DNA from: Undaria pinnatifida
Lineage: Eukaryota; Sar; Phaeophyceae; Laminariales; Alariaceae
Assembly (NCBI GenBank): GCA_012845835.1
Contig: JABAKD010000023.1
Coordinates: forward strand, 26,453,972 to 26,517,971
Direction of reading: 5' to 3'
Length of the DNA: 64,000 nucleotides
Made by a program: the position numbers and the translations under genes. Position 1 is the first letter of the stretch, and every line of letters begins with the position of its first letter. Below the pieces are notes generated by a model. It searched no databases. It had not been told where the DNA came from and was given only the letters and a program-made list of their open reading frames with translations. Below, one piece after another: positions 21,986-32,110 of this stretch.

Positions 21986-23290
21986 GCCAGCTACAACGGG
22001 GTACTCTCACAACGAAACTCAAAATTACACCGGCCACTGCTCAAGGAGACTGCGAGGAAACAACCGGAGGCGCGGGGTGGGTGGGCTTCTGTTTTGACGC
22101 TCGGCAACAAAATAATCTTTACACCTACAAAAAAAAAAAAACAGGGGCCAGCTGCACCGTGGTATGCTCACGACAAATCTCAAACTTGCACCCTCCACTG
22201 CTTGACCATACTGGGAGGAAAAGCACGGGGGGGGGGGGGGGGGTTAGGAATCGACAACCAATACCCTGCACTCCTATTCAAAACTAAAAAACGGGACCAG
22301 CTGCACCGTGGTACCCTCACGATAAACCACAAAATTACACCCTCCACTGTTTGACCAGACTGGGAGGAAAGAACGGGGGGGGGAAGCTTTGTTTCAGACG
22401 ATCGACGACCGATACCCTGGATTCCTCTTCAAAACAAAAAAACGGGGACCAGCTGCACCGTGGTACTCTCACGATAAACCACAAAATTACACCCTCCACT
22501 CTTGACCAGACTTGGCGGAGAAAAACAGGGGGGGGGGGGGGGCTTTGTTTCAGACAATCGACGACCAATTCCCTGGACTCCTCTTCAAAACAAAAAAACG
22601 GGGGCCAGCTGCACCGTGGTATTCTCACGATAAACCACAAAATTACACCCACCACTGCTTGACCAGACTGGGCGGAAAAAAATGAGGGGGGGGGGGGGAT
22701 CAACAACCAATACACTGGACTCCTATTGAAAAAAAGGCGGGGGCGCCAGCTGCACCGTGGTACCATCACGGTAAACCACAAAATTACACCCGCCACTGCT
22801 TATGAGACTGGGAGGAACAAAAAGAGGGGGAGGGGGGGAAATCGACAACCAATACCCTGGACTCCCATTAAAAACAAAAAGACGGGGCCCAGCTGCACCA
22901 GGGTACTCTCACGATGAACCACAAAATTACACCCTCCAGTGCTTGACCAGACTGGGAGGAAAAGAAAAGGGGGGTGGGGGGAATCGACAATCAATACCCT
23001 GGACTCCTATAAAAACAAAAATACGGGGCCCAGCTGCACCGGGGTACTCTCACGATAAACCACAAAATTACACCCTCCAGTGCTTGACCGCACTGGCAGG
23101 AAAAAAAAGGGGGGGCGGGGGAATCGCCAATCCATACCCTGGACGCCTATTGAAAACAAAAAACAGGGCCCAGCTGCACCGTGTTATTCTCACAATAAAC
23201 CATAAAATTACACCCTCCAGTGCTTGACCAGACTGGGAGGAAAAAAACGGGGAGGAAGGGGGGGGAGGGAATCGACAACCAATAATTCCC
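21986..23290 (-). repeat. satellite arm 2, about 170-bp units (inverse)
   Basis: About seven units in inverse sense to arm 1: GCTGCACCGTGGTACTCTCA, CGATAAACCACAAAATTACA, CCCTCCACTGCTTGACCAGA, CTGGGAGGAAAA, a G-run of 6-18, then ATCGACAACCAATACCCTGG. Units are closer to each other than in arm 1, particularly 22270-23280. The last unit runs straight into an exon-like minus-strand frame. Confidence 0.85.
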
Positions 23291-23299
23291 GCCTTGAGC

Positions 23300-23570
23300 A
23301 CGACAGGCGGGAGTGAAAAAATGTTCCCCGGTGCTTGTCGGAAACAATCAACCCCAGTACCCGCATAAAACAGTGCTTCGACCTCCGGGTGTTGATGGAG
23401 GACGCATCCTCCGCGACATCTTCCTTCCTGATGATGGCGAGCACATCAGGCGCCTTGTACTGATTTCCTCCGTACCTCAACGTGCTGTTTTCGTCAACAG
23501 AGTATGACTTCCCCTTCATAGCCGCGCAAGCGTAAGAACGACCCCCTCCGGGATAGTTTCTGACTGGACC
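23300..23570 (-). CDS. exon-like frame of unknown function
   Basis: A minus-strand frame with balanced composition. It includes GPVRNYPGGGRSYACAAMKG, then KSYSVDENSTLRYGGNQYKA and PDVLAIIRKEDVAEDASS, and continues until it enters satellite arm 2. An internal ATG lies at 23519. It sits opposite to the HARBI1-like gene, the usual orientation for the second gene of a Harbinger element, but no Myb/SANT signature is visible. Probably one exon or a remnant; borders are approximate. Confidence 0.3.
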
Positions 23571-24199
23571 GGTGTGCTCGCTTTGACTTGACCTGAGTTC
23601 AAAACGTAGCGAGCACCGAGGAAGGCACAAACTTTAATGTCATGCACGTGTGGCGTAAAATTGGGCTGCGCACTCGAACGAGTAGCCTAAAACAGTAGAG
23701 ACGAAAAAACTGCGCTATGAAGCAGTATACTGGATTGCATCAGACCTGGACCAGTACAATATACCGCCAGAAATATAATACCACCTGGCAGTGTATACTG
23801 CGCATCCATACGACAATGTAAATCGGAAGGAGCGCTAGCCGATGAGTACAGTACCCAATTATGTATATAGTATACACATTACCAGTGAAAATATAATGTG
23901 CTGTTACAGTCCTACGTATACCCATGTATACCTAGCTCTCGCGTACTCTACCATGATGTCCATACAAATACAGCTGTTTGTATAAAATACAGCTGTTGTT
24001 TGTGTGCCCACCCAAAGATCACAGCTCTACGATATATCTTGCTGTACGTGCAAGCAAGATTGAAAAAAATACGAATTCGTATGCTGCTGTAGAGTATGTG
24101 CAAAATTAAAAATTCAAAAACGTACGAACTCGTACAAGCTACGTGCAACATTTGAAAATGTACGAACTTGTATGGACTTGATCCTCACCTTCATCACTA

Positions 24200-24511
24200 T
24201 CAGCTGTTGTTGTTGCTGCTGCTGCTGGCCCGGAGCCCCACGCTCTCGGCACCGGCGCCTGAACACCTACCCTGGCCTTCAGCAGTTGCCTCCTTCCCCT
24301 GTGTTAGGTGTCCCATCGAAGTGTTCGTGGGGCTGATGCTGTCTGTGGCCGCGGTGATTGACGCCACATCTACACGAGTGCTTCCCCCTGAAAATCCAGG
24401 CAACTTCGTTCGCACTGGGCCCGTCGTCCTTCCGTCGCTGCTGTCGCCGGATTGCAAGAATCTGCTTGGCCTGGGGCAATCCCTCTGCGGTCTTCCGGGA
24501 TGTTCGTTCAT
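24200..24511 (-). CDS. possible first exon, unknown function
   Basis: Opens at ATG 24511 on the minus strand (MNEHPGRPQRDCPRPSRFLQ), Ser/Gly/Thr-rich, ending in a poly-Asn run from CTG/TTG repeats. A GPVR tetrapeptide recurs in the frame at 23300-23570. It might be an upstream exon of the same gene. The evidence is open length and position only. Confidence 0.2.
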   Translation of the reverse strand: MNEHPGRPQRDCPRPSRFLQSGDSSDGRTTGPVRTKLPGFSGGSTRVDVASITAATDSISPTNTSMGHLTQGKEATAEGQGRCSGAGAESVGLRASSSSNNNS

Positions 24512-25084
24512 GCTTGCTGTGTGACGATGCGCGTGACTGCTAGTGTGGGTACTGGCGGTCTTGCTTTATGGCTCGGCTTTCAAAAACCAGGAAAAATAAG
24601 ACAAACAACCCCGCGCTCGATAATAATGCAGACGTTTTTTCATGGAAATCCTGGAAAAAAAAGAGGAAATTTATGAAATTCACATCTCCGATAAAAACGA
24701 CAAAGAAGAAGCGAAGCCACCGAAAACAGAGAATAACAGTTCAAGACTTCGATGATATGATAGTGAGATCTGCATTATTCCGATCGAAAAAAAAACATTG
24801 ACAATACGCAATACGTGATTTCCCGATAGGAGGAAAAAAATCGTTGTTTTAAACAAACCGAATTCAATTCGATTCATTCATAAAAAGGAATAGTTTCGAT
24901 TCAAAAGTGTCCTTCGTTAAGAATACGTTAATACGTGCCCTTAGAAACGAAAGAAACATAATCAACAACGGGTGCTCTTATTGTATGATACGTACTGCTT
25001 GCTGTGTTCGGTTTTCGGTTTGTGACTGACCAAACATGACATCCTAATGAATGCAAAATACACTTTTCGGATTCTATACTTCGG
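24512..25084. other. no gene seen; candidate element edge at 24685-24703
   Basis: AT-rich. The word TCTCCGATAAAAACGAC is an inverse match (two mismatches) to the left edge of the element at 16818. Nothing else recognisable. The stretch at 23601-24199 is likewise non-coding, with many GTATAC/GTACGA words. Confidence 0.4.
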
Positions 25085-25432
25085 ATAAACCTGGATGGAT
25101 ACAGAGCTCCCCGGGTATTTTAACGAGGGTATACCCGTACCCCAAGTATTGTGCCACAGTCTTACAGGAGTCAAGGAAATTCCAGGTAAGGGTATGAGGA
25201 CCTTACAGAACTTCCAGAAGTTCCGGGTACGGGTACGGATGTCTTACACAACTTCCAAAAGTTCCGGGTATTGTGGCACAGGCGTACAGAACTCACAGAA
25301 GTTCCGAGCGGGTACAAAACATGCAGTCCCCGTACCCCGGGTATTGTTGCCACGAGCGTACAGAACTTCCAGAAGTTCTTGTTGGGATACCTGGGGGAAT
25401 TACCCCGGGTACGGTTTGCACGTACCCTACGG
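25085..25432. repeat. GGGTACGGGTA block 2
   Basis: Six to seven units of the family at 15965-16570 in the same order and sense (CAGAACTTCCAGAAGTTCCG, GGGTACGGGTA, TTGTGGCACAGGCGTACAGA). Both blocks end near CCCCGGGTA.GGTTT.....GTACCCTA. The pair could be two solo ends of one element family or one duplicated end. Confidence 0.65.
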
Positions 25433-25591
25433 AACACATCCATGAAAATTTTGTTCTTCGATAAGAACGGGCCCAAGAAGCAGAGTTGCATTTCTCGTGT
25501 ATTTCATGAAAAAAAAAAACGAACTACAATGTCCGGAGTTGAAAAAAAAATCGAATTACGATTTTCCGTGGTCTTCCTTAATCTTGGCCGA

Positions 25592-25667
25592 AGGCCATAT
25601 CTTACACATTTGGATGTGTCAGTCGAAAACGGGCTTTTTCGACTGAAGCCCAAATCGGGCTTTCTTA
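25592..25667. repeat. extra tandem copy of a Harbinger-type left edge
   Basis: GGCCATATCTTACACATTTG and the following TCAGTCGAAAACGGGCTTTT parallel the element that starts at 25668, as if its left end had been duplicated or a second element had inserted beside it. Confidence 0.5.
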
Positions 25668-26478
25668 GGCCATTTCTTATGCAGTCGGATTTGTCAGTCG
25701 AAAACGGCCTTTTTCGAATGAAGCCCAAATCGGGCTTTTTACGTGGTCTAAAAAGGGCTTTTTCGACTCGACTTTTTTCGACCGAGAATTCCGACTGGCG
25801 GATCCAGTCGAAAAAGTGCTTTTTCGACTCAACTTTTTTCGACTGAGAATTCCAACTGGCGGATCCAGTCGAAAAACTCGACTTTTTCGACTGGATCCTC
25901 CAGTCGAAAAACTCAGTCGAAAACGTTTTACACGTGTTTTTTGAACCGATCGCATCGCCCATCCCACCACCAAACACACACCCACACGGCCACACGGCCA
26001 CACACCCATACCAGGTACCACACTGCCGTATCATACAAGGCGCTGACCCTGGCTTGGCTATCCCTGCTGTTGCTTCTCGCAGCAAGTCAGCTTGGCGCAT
26101 TCCTAGTTCCGCTCGCCAGCAGCAAGTATCACACGACGGCAGCAGCGCGCGGTCTCGATCCCATGCGGCCAACAACGGCTGCGCCTGCTGTAGCTTTGGC
26201 GGCTTTCGGCTAAGCCCAAAGCCACCAACTCGCTGGGACGAAGGTTCGTCGAGCCGTTGCTCGCGGAGACAGCGCGAAGCGCAGAGCTGCCAACCGATTT
26301 CGCCTGCTGTACAGCAGTACTCCCTCACACCAACCGCCTCTAGGAAGAGCACAAAAGCTATAAAATCAACTCGACTGACGATAAGAAGAAGGACCAGAAT
26401 AATCCAGTCGAAAAAAGTCCAGTCGAAAGGGGCCGTTTTCGACTGGCGGAGAGGAATCCGACTGTGTAAGAAATGGCC
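25668..26478. mobile_element. palindrome-rich Harbinger-type miniature element
   Basis: The left edge GGCCATTTCTTATGCAGTCG and the right edge CGACTGTGTAAGAAATGGCC are near-perfect inverse complements. They are preceded by TTA and followed by TAA, so target-like trinucleotides are present but not as identical direct copies. The first 14 bases match the ends of the 9.67-kb element at 41404 except for one position. The outer parts are packed with CGACTGGATCC/TTTTTCGACT words in both orientations, giving strong hairpins; the middle (about 25930-26350) is different, non-palindromic sequence. A 282-aa minus frame through it is a by-product. Confidence 0.7.
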
Positions 26479-26552
26479 TAAAAGCTGAAGTGCATCCTTC
26501 TAGTTTTTCGTATTAGACTAGTCTAAGCTTCTAGACTAATTATTATCCTTAT
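26479..26552. other. AT-rich palindrome
   Basis: Contains TTAGACTAGTCTAA, a perfect 14-bp palindrome, followed by CTTCTAGACTAATTA. It lies between the miniature element and duplicon A. Confidence 0.6.
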
Positions 26553-26554
26553 TA

Positions 26555-26612
26555 CAAGGGCTTCGCTCGCGGGCGGCTGGACGCCGCCCGCTACGCTCGC
26601 GCAAGGCAAGGA
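26555..26612. other. strong GC hairpin at duplicon A left edge
   Basis: GCGGGCGGC-TGGAC-GCCGCCCGC forms a 9-bp perfect stem with a 5-nt loop, flanked by GCTTCGCTCGC and TACGCTCGCGC. A terminal hairpin of this sort is seen at Helitron 3' ends, but the expected CTRR terminus is not clear (the inverse strand ends ..GCCCTTGTA). Confidence 0.5.
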
Positions 26613-27059
26613 AGAATGCAACTAAAAACATGTGAAGGGGGCAGAAAGAAGGGGCCCACGATTTGATGCGGACAGCGATTTGATAATGTCAAGAGCTGCT
26701 TGTGCAAAGCAAATTGCCTTGTTGTGCTCAGCTGTGTTGTGTGCTTTTGGCACCGGTGTTACGTTCTGGTCGGCGGTACGGGGGTACTGTGCGTGGGGGA
26801 AAAAACAGGGGGCCGTGCAAGATCGAATACATGTAGAAAAAGAAAAGTATAGACTACAGTACACAACAACAACACGTGCGTATTATACCCGGTACTGCTC
26901 TAGTCTATGTTCGAAAGAAAGGACACAGCGCAGCACGACACAGCACCGCAGCGAAGGGCACACGGCACCGCACCGCACGGCTCCGCACGGCGTTACGCTG
27001 CGCTGCTGGGCTGTATAAAGCCGGACTGATCTGAGCTGGGAGTGTATTGTGATCCAACA

Positions 27060-27600
27060 GCGTAGTACCAGATAGTATGTACAAACCTGGTGTAGTAGTA
27101 CCGGCATGTACTACTATAACCCTCAAGGTCTTCTCGTAGGTTCGAATCCCGGTGTCATCAGGGAAAGAAAATGATCCTCATAAAAAAATAAATAGATGTC
27201 AACGTGACTTTGTGGCCTTCTAGTAGATAGACTGTCCACTTACAAGCCTGGTGTTCTTTGGTAGAATCTAGGGGTCATATGAGAAAAACAATGATCCTTA
27301 TGAAAAAAATGATGTTTGTTTTTGGTAAAAAATGGTAGTACTGGTAGATACACCACTGCTGCTGTGACATATTGTGGTCTAGTACATTGACTGTACGCGT
27401 ATAATCCTGGTGGCCTTCGCTGGTTCGAACCCGGGTGTCGTCGAAAAAAAAATGATCCTCATGAAAAATCGATATTTATTGGTGAAAAAAAAATTAGATA
27501 GCAATGTGATTTTGTGGTCTAGTAGATAGACTGTTCGCTTATAAGCCTGGTTTTCGTTAGATGAATCTAGGCGTCATCGGGGAAAAAACAATATCCTCTT
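27060..27600 (+). repeat. four tRNA-Ile(UAU)-like tandem units, copy A
   Basis: Units end near 27158, 27280, 27441 and 27580. The best ones show an A-box-like GTGGTCTAGTA.ATNGACTG, a CTTATAAG anticodon-arm-like word (UAU) and a B-box-like GGTTCGAACCC or diverged form, then GGTGTCATCGGGGAAA and an A-rich link. Stems are too damaged for a functional tRNA. A tRNA-derived SINE family that multiplied in tandem is the likely origin. Confidence 0.6.
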
Positions 27601-27819
27601 AAAAGAATCGATATACTGTATATATATATTTTAATAAAATTGAAAAACGTCAGCTGTGAGCACGACCGACTGAATGGTTGAAACTCAAAGCAAGAAATCA
27701 AAGAAAAGCTGGACCAATTGTAAATGTTCAGAAGATGAAAAACGAGTTCGAAAGAATCAAATTTAAAGGAGATAGTAGAAAATGAACGAGGAAACAACTG
27801 AAAAACGAAAAAAATACAA

Positions 27820-27925
27820 TAACTCGTAATGCGCGCGATCGGAGTATCACACACAGCTTGCAAAGATGAGTTTCAACGAAATCTTCGATCTCACAGCTGG
27901 AGTGTATTTTCATTTTTTATAATAA
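27820..27925 (-). repeat. R235 copy, about 106 bp, inserted in duplicon A
   Basis: Present in copy A and absent from the corresponding place in copy B (about 32325-32340), which gives the insertion borders: it runs from TAACTCGTAATGCGCGCGAT to CATTTTTTATAA, with TAA at both sides. It proves that R235 is mobile and entered after the duplication (or was lost from copy B). Confidence 0.8.
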
Positions 27926-28349
27926 CTGTCATAACTGGCCCACAGCTCAAGCTTGCTCCTGTCGTTGCCTTGTGCTGTGTGCCCTTGGGCGCAATACAAA
28001 AAAAATCTCGCATGGACGTCTATTAAAATGCAAGTTCAGCTCCCTCGCGTGGACGTCCTTTAAAATGCATATTCAGCTCCCGAAAAAACAATGTTGCTAG
28101 TTCAACAACTCCCAAAAACAAACGTTACTTGGAACAAAAGAGTTGAAAAAAAAAGTTCAAAAAAATGTTCAGAACATGAAAAACGAGTTCGAACATATCA
28201 AATTTAACGGAGATAGTAGAAAATGAAAAAAAGAAAAGAATGAAAAAAGAAAAAAATGCAATAATTGACGAAATGGCAGAACCAATTAAGTGTGAAAGAA
28301 AGCAAAGAAAAGCTGGAGCGGTGAAATAATGTTGCCAAGGGGTGCATGT

Positions 28350-29660
28350 GCAGAGCTAATTGCCCTGCGCTAGATGCTTGTTGATGTCACGTTCTGAACG
28401 GCAGTAGTACGTGTGATGAGCACACGGCACGTACATAACAAATGGTACCTGGTACCTGTATCATACCTGGTACTACTGCTTGCTGTATGTTCAAAACAAC
28501 GCACAGCGCCGCACGACACAACACCGCAAAACGAAGGGCAAGGCACGGCACCGCACTATGCCGCGCTGCACTCCTGAGCTATATATAACCGGGCTGACCT
28601 GAGCTGGGGGTGCGTTGTGATCCAACAACGTAGTATGTACAAACTTATTAGTCTAATAGTACCGGTGCGTGGGATGATACTGCGAATGAATGTTACTGGC
28701 ACGAACTAATAAAAGTACCGCAAAGCACGCAGCATGGCAAAGCAGCAAAGCACGTCAAAGCACAGCGCTGCGCTCTGCCAAGCTAGAGCTGCAGGGCATC
28801 GCAGGGCACTGCACGGCGCTGCGTTGCTGCGAGCTACAGCGCTGCGGTGGGGTGCTGGGCGGTGCGGAGCTGATGAGCCAACAGCTAATTGCCCTACGCT
28901 AGATGCTTGTTGATGTCACGAACGGCTGTACGTGTGATGAGCACACGGCACGTACATAATAAATGGTACCTGTGGTACCTGTATCATACCTGGTATTACT
29001 ACTGCTTGATGTATGTTCAAAAGAACGCACAGCGCCGCACGACACAACACCGCAAAACGAAAGGCAAGAAACGGCACCGCACTATGCCGCGCTGGACTGC
29101 TGAGCTATATATAGCCGGGCTGACCTGAGCTGGGGGTTCGTTGTGATCCAACAACGTAGTATGTACGAAGTACCCGTACGTGGGATGATACTGCGAATGA
29201 ATGTTACTGGCATGTACGAACTAATAAAAGTACCGCAAAGCACGCAGCATGGCAAAGCAACAAAGCACGTCAAAGCACAGCGCTGCGCTCTGCTAAGCTA
29301 GAGCTGCCGGGCATCGCAGGGCACTGCACGGCGCTGCGTTGCTGCGAGCTATAGCGCTGCGGTGGGGTGCTGGGCGGGCTGACCTGAGCTGGGGGTGCGT
29401 TGTGATCCAACAACGTATTATTAATATGTACAAACTTATTACCGGTACGTGGGATGATACTGCGAATGGATGTTACTGGCATGTACGAACTATTAAAAGT
29501 ACCGCAAAGCACGCAGCATGGCAAAGCAGCAAAGCACGTCAAAGCACAGCGCTGCGCTCTGCTAAGCTAGAGCTGCATCGCAGGGCACTGCACGGCGCTG
29601 CGTTGCTGCGAGCTATAGCCCTGCGGTGGGGTGCTGGGCGGTGCGAAGCTGATGAGCCAA
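28350..29660. repeat. internal units of about 500 bp in duplicon A
   Basis: Two full units and one partial. Each has CTAATTGCCCTGCGCTAGAT, GGTACCTGTATCATACCTGG, AAAAGAACGCACAGCGCCGC, GGGCTGACCTGAGCTGGGGG, AAAGTACCGCAAAGCACGCA and a CACGGCGCTGCGTTGCTGCG stretch. Copy B (32745-33775) has the same units with one fewer. Alternating GCA/AGC words keep many frames open without meaning. Confidence 0.75.
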
Positions 29661-29895
29661 GCCCAGATCTCAGCTGACGAAACTCGGAGATGCCAGGGAA
29701 GCACCAACCGAGCGCTTTCGGCACGAAGATATTTGTAATTTCCCCAGCAACTAATTTTCTTAAGGAACTTCGGGACGGTTCTTTTCCCCAGCAACTATTT
29801 TTTTTTTCGGCAATTACGGGCTGAGAAGGGCTGAGAGGGGGGAGGATATGCCGAGCGAGACCTCCCAGGGGGTCGAGGACTAAGTAATTAAGTTT

Positions 29896-31054
29896 ATATA
29901 ATACGCTAAGGTGGTCGTGACGTTTTTTTGGATCTTTGAAATATCTTGGTCAAAACACCCCCCCCAAAAAAGCGGCGACTCCCGAGCTCCACTCGGCCTC
30001 AGGCGGCCTCGCGGTGCTGCCACGTCCCATACGCACAGCAGCACCACGACATGCCGGCGGAAGAACGGGCGTCGGTGCCCCACCTCGGCAAGGGGGGAGC
30101 GTGGAAATCGCCCTCCCGGGGACGGCTCGCATGCGCCCCCCCGCTTTTTCTTCGTCGCTGCCTGCTATTTTTTTTTTTTCGAACTCCAACTATATTGAAC
30201 TTTCGAATTGCTTTTTGGCCACTTGAGCCATGTACAAAGCCATGGACACGAGACCACAAGCGCGCCTGCGCCAACAGCAAGCACAACAACACCAGGACCA
30301 ATCACAGCAGCGTCCAGCCGTCGCCGCTCGCCGTGCGCAGAATCGGCAAGCAACGCGGGCGCTTTTCGCTTGGCCTAACAATGGCGAATCCCGCCCAGCC
30401 CGAGAGCATTGTAACCAACAAATCGGCTGCTGCTCGCCTGCCAGGTGTATTGCTCTACGTACCACTGCTGCATTGCTGTACTGCTGTACTGGGTAGGTTC
30501 GTGGGTGCATGGTGGGTGGTGGGTGGGTGTTGGGTGGTGGGTGGGTGGTGGACGGCGGCTCGCCTGCTCCCCGAGATGGCCGAGTATCGTCAAAAAAGGA
30601 ATCCCCCCCCGTCTGTTTCCTGTTTCATACAAGGTCCTCAAGAACCAACCAACTAACTGCGCCGCGCGTACCAGGTGTACTGCTGTACGTACTGCTGCAC
30701 TGCTGTATGTAGTAAAGGTTTGGTCGGTGGGTGGGTGGAGTGTACACTGCGTCGTCCGTGGTGGGTGGGTGGGCCGTTCTGTACGTGGGAGTCTTTTTGC
30801 GTCCTGTGGGGGATGAACCTTTTTTTTGTTTCTAAAATACCGGCCTCCCACTGGTGCTTGGGAGTACCACCGTCCCCACTGCTGCAATCCTCTGTCCTTT
30901 ACTTCCGTACGTACTGCTGCACTGCCGTGCTGCTGCCGTGTTATCTTTTTTTTTTGGAATACTTACATACAGAGGATGATACCTTCACTGGTACGTACGT
31001 ACTGCTGCATTGCCGTACTGCTGCCCTACGATTATTTTGTTCTTTTAGCACTTA
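29896..31054. other. no gene seen; parts recur at 34.0-34.3 and 36.5-36.7 kb
   Basis: A 236-aa plus-strand frame (29946-30656) overlaps others in two more frames and is not supported. 30395-30530 recurs at about 34070-34200; 30725-30780 (GGTGGGTGGGTGG, TGCACTGCGTCGTCCGTGGT-like) recurs at 34287, 34570 and 36428; 30830-31054 recurs at 36543-36745. So the whole tract belongs to a local duplication mosaic. Confidence 0.55.
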
Positions 31055-31058
31055 GTAC

Positions 31059-31116
31059 AAGGGCTTCGTTCGCGGGCGGCTGGACGCCGCCCGCTACGCT
31101 CGCGCAAGGCAAGGAA
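31059..31116. other. strong GC hairpin at duplicon B left edge
   Basis: Same 9-bp stem and TGGAC loop as at 26555, with one base different in the flank (GCTTCGTTCGC). It marks the extreme left of the inserted unit in both copies. Confidence 0.55.
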
Positions 31117-31559
31117 GAACGCAACTAAAAACATGTGAAGGGGGCAGAAAGAAGGGGCCCACGATTTGGTGCGGACAGCGATTTGATAATGCCAAGAGCT
31201 GCTTGTGCAGAGCAAATTGCCTTGTTGTTCTCAGCTGTGTTGTGTGCTTTTGGCACCGGTGTTACGTTCTGATCGGCGGTACGGGGGTACTGTGCGTGGG
31301 GGAAAAAACAGGGGGCCGTGCAAGATCGAATACATGTAGAAAAAGAAAAGTATAGACTACAGTACACAACAACAACACGTGCGTATTATACCCGGTACTG
31401 CTCTAGTCTATGTTCGAAAGAAAGGACACAGCGCAGCACGACACAGCACCGCAGCGAAGGGCACACGGCACCGCACCGCACGGCTCCGCACGGCGCTACG
31501 CTGCGCTGCTGGGCTGTATAAAGCCGGACTGATCTGAGCTGGGCGTGTATTGTGATCCA

Positions 31560-32110
31560 ACAGCGTAGTACCTGATAGTATGTACAAACCTGGTGTAGTA
31601 TTACCGGTATGTACTACTATAACCCTCAAGGTCTTCTCGTAGGTTCGAATCCCGGTGTCATCGGGGAAAGAAAAGGATCCTCATGAAAAAATAAATAGAT
31701 ATCAACGTGACTTTGTGGCCTTCTAGTAGATAGACTGTCCGCTTATAAGCCTGGTGTTCTTTGGTTGAATCCAGGGGTCATATGAGAAAAAAAATGATCC
31801 TCATGAAAAAAATGCTATTTATGGTTTTGGTAAAAAATGGTAGCACTGGTAGATACACCACTGCTGCTGTGACATATTGTGGTCTAGTACATTGACTGTA
31901 CGCGTATAATCCTGGTGGCCTTCGCTGGTTCGAATCCGGGTGTCATAAAAAAAAAATGATCCTCATGAAAAATCGATATTTATTGGTGAAAAAAATTAGA
32001 TAGCAATGTGACTTTGTGGTCTAGTAGATAGACTGTCCGCTTATAAGCCTGGTTTTCGTTAGTTGAATCCAGGCGTCATCGGGGAAAAAAACATATCCTC
32101 TTAAAAGAAT
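31560..32110 (+). repeat. four tRNA-Ile(UAU)-like tandem units, copy B
   Basis: Units near 31600-31660, 31713-31781, 31878-31947 and 32014-32083. The last is the best preserved: GTGGTCTAGTAGATAGACTG, TCCGCTTATAAGCC, and TTGAATCCAGGCGTCATC. Same order and spacing as in copy A. Confidence 0.6.

Larger units (their letters stand above)
16818..25474 (+). mobile_element. HARBI1-like PIF/Harbinger element, right end uncertain
   Basis: The left edge GGGCCGTTCTTATCGGAGA follows TTA, a Harbinger-type target. Two candidate right edges exist: 25455-25474, whose inverse reads GGGCCCGTTCTTATCGAAGA (one extra C and one mismatch), and about 24685-24703, whose inverse reads GTCGTTTTTATCGGAGA. Neither is followed by an exact TTA/TAA copy. 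The element carries a HARBI1-like pseudogene on the plus strand, the inverted satellite structure (19900-23290) and minus-strand exon-like frames (23300-24511) in the place where Harbinger elements often carry their second gene. Confidence 0.45.
26553..29895. repeat. duplicon copy A (3.3 kb)
   Basis: Nearly collinear with 31055-33998 in the same orientation. Shared order: GC-rich hairpin, a GAAAAAACAGGGGGCCGTGC stretch, GCACGG-rich segment, four tRNA-like units, A-rich segment, CGCAAAGCACGCAGCATGGC units, and the end GACTAAGTAATTAAGT.TATA. Copy A has an R235 insertion at 27820-27925 and one more internal unit than copy B. Its frames at 26632-27018 recur in copy B as part of the duplication, not as evidence of a gene. 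Confidence 0.85.

Noticed and set aside
19924..23630. Pro/Phe-rich and Gly/Lys-rich frames of 60-150 aa
   Set aside because: They follow the 170-bp satellite units and change with homopolymer length.
25504..26352. Minus-strand frame of 282 aa
   Set aside because: Runs through the hairpin-rich miniature element; the repeated SKK/FSTG peptides are its inverted words read in frame.
29946..30656. Plus-strand frame of 236 aa
   Set aside because: Two other frames are open over the same stretch, and pieces recur in non-frame-preserving duplications at 34 and 36 kb.
27060..32110. Functional tRNA-Ile genes
   Set aside because: Box A and B-like words are present, but stems are broken in every unit and the units are tandem and duplicated with the surrounding block.
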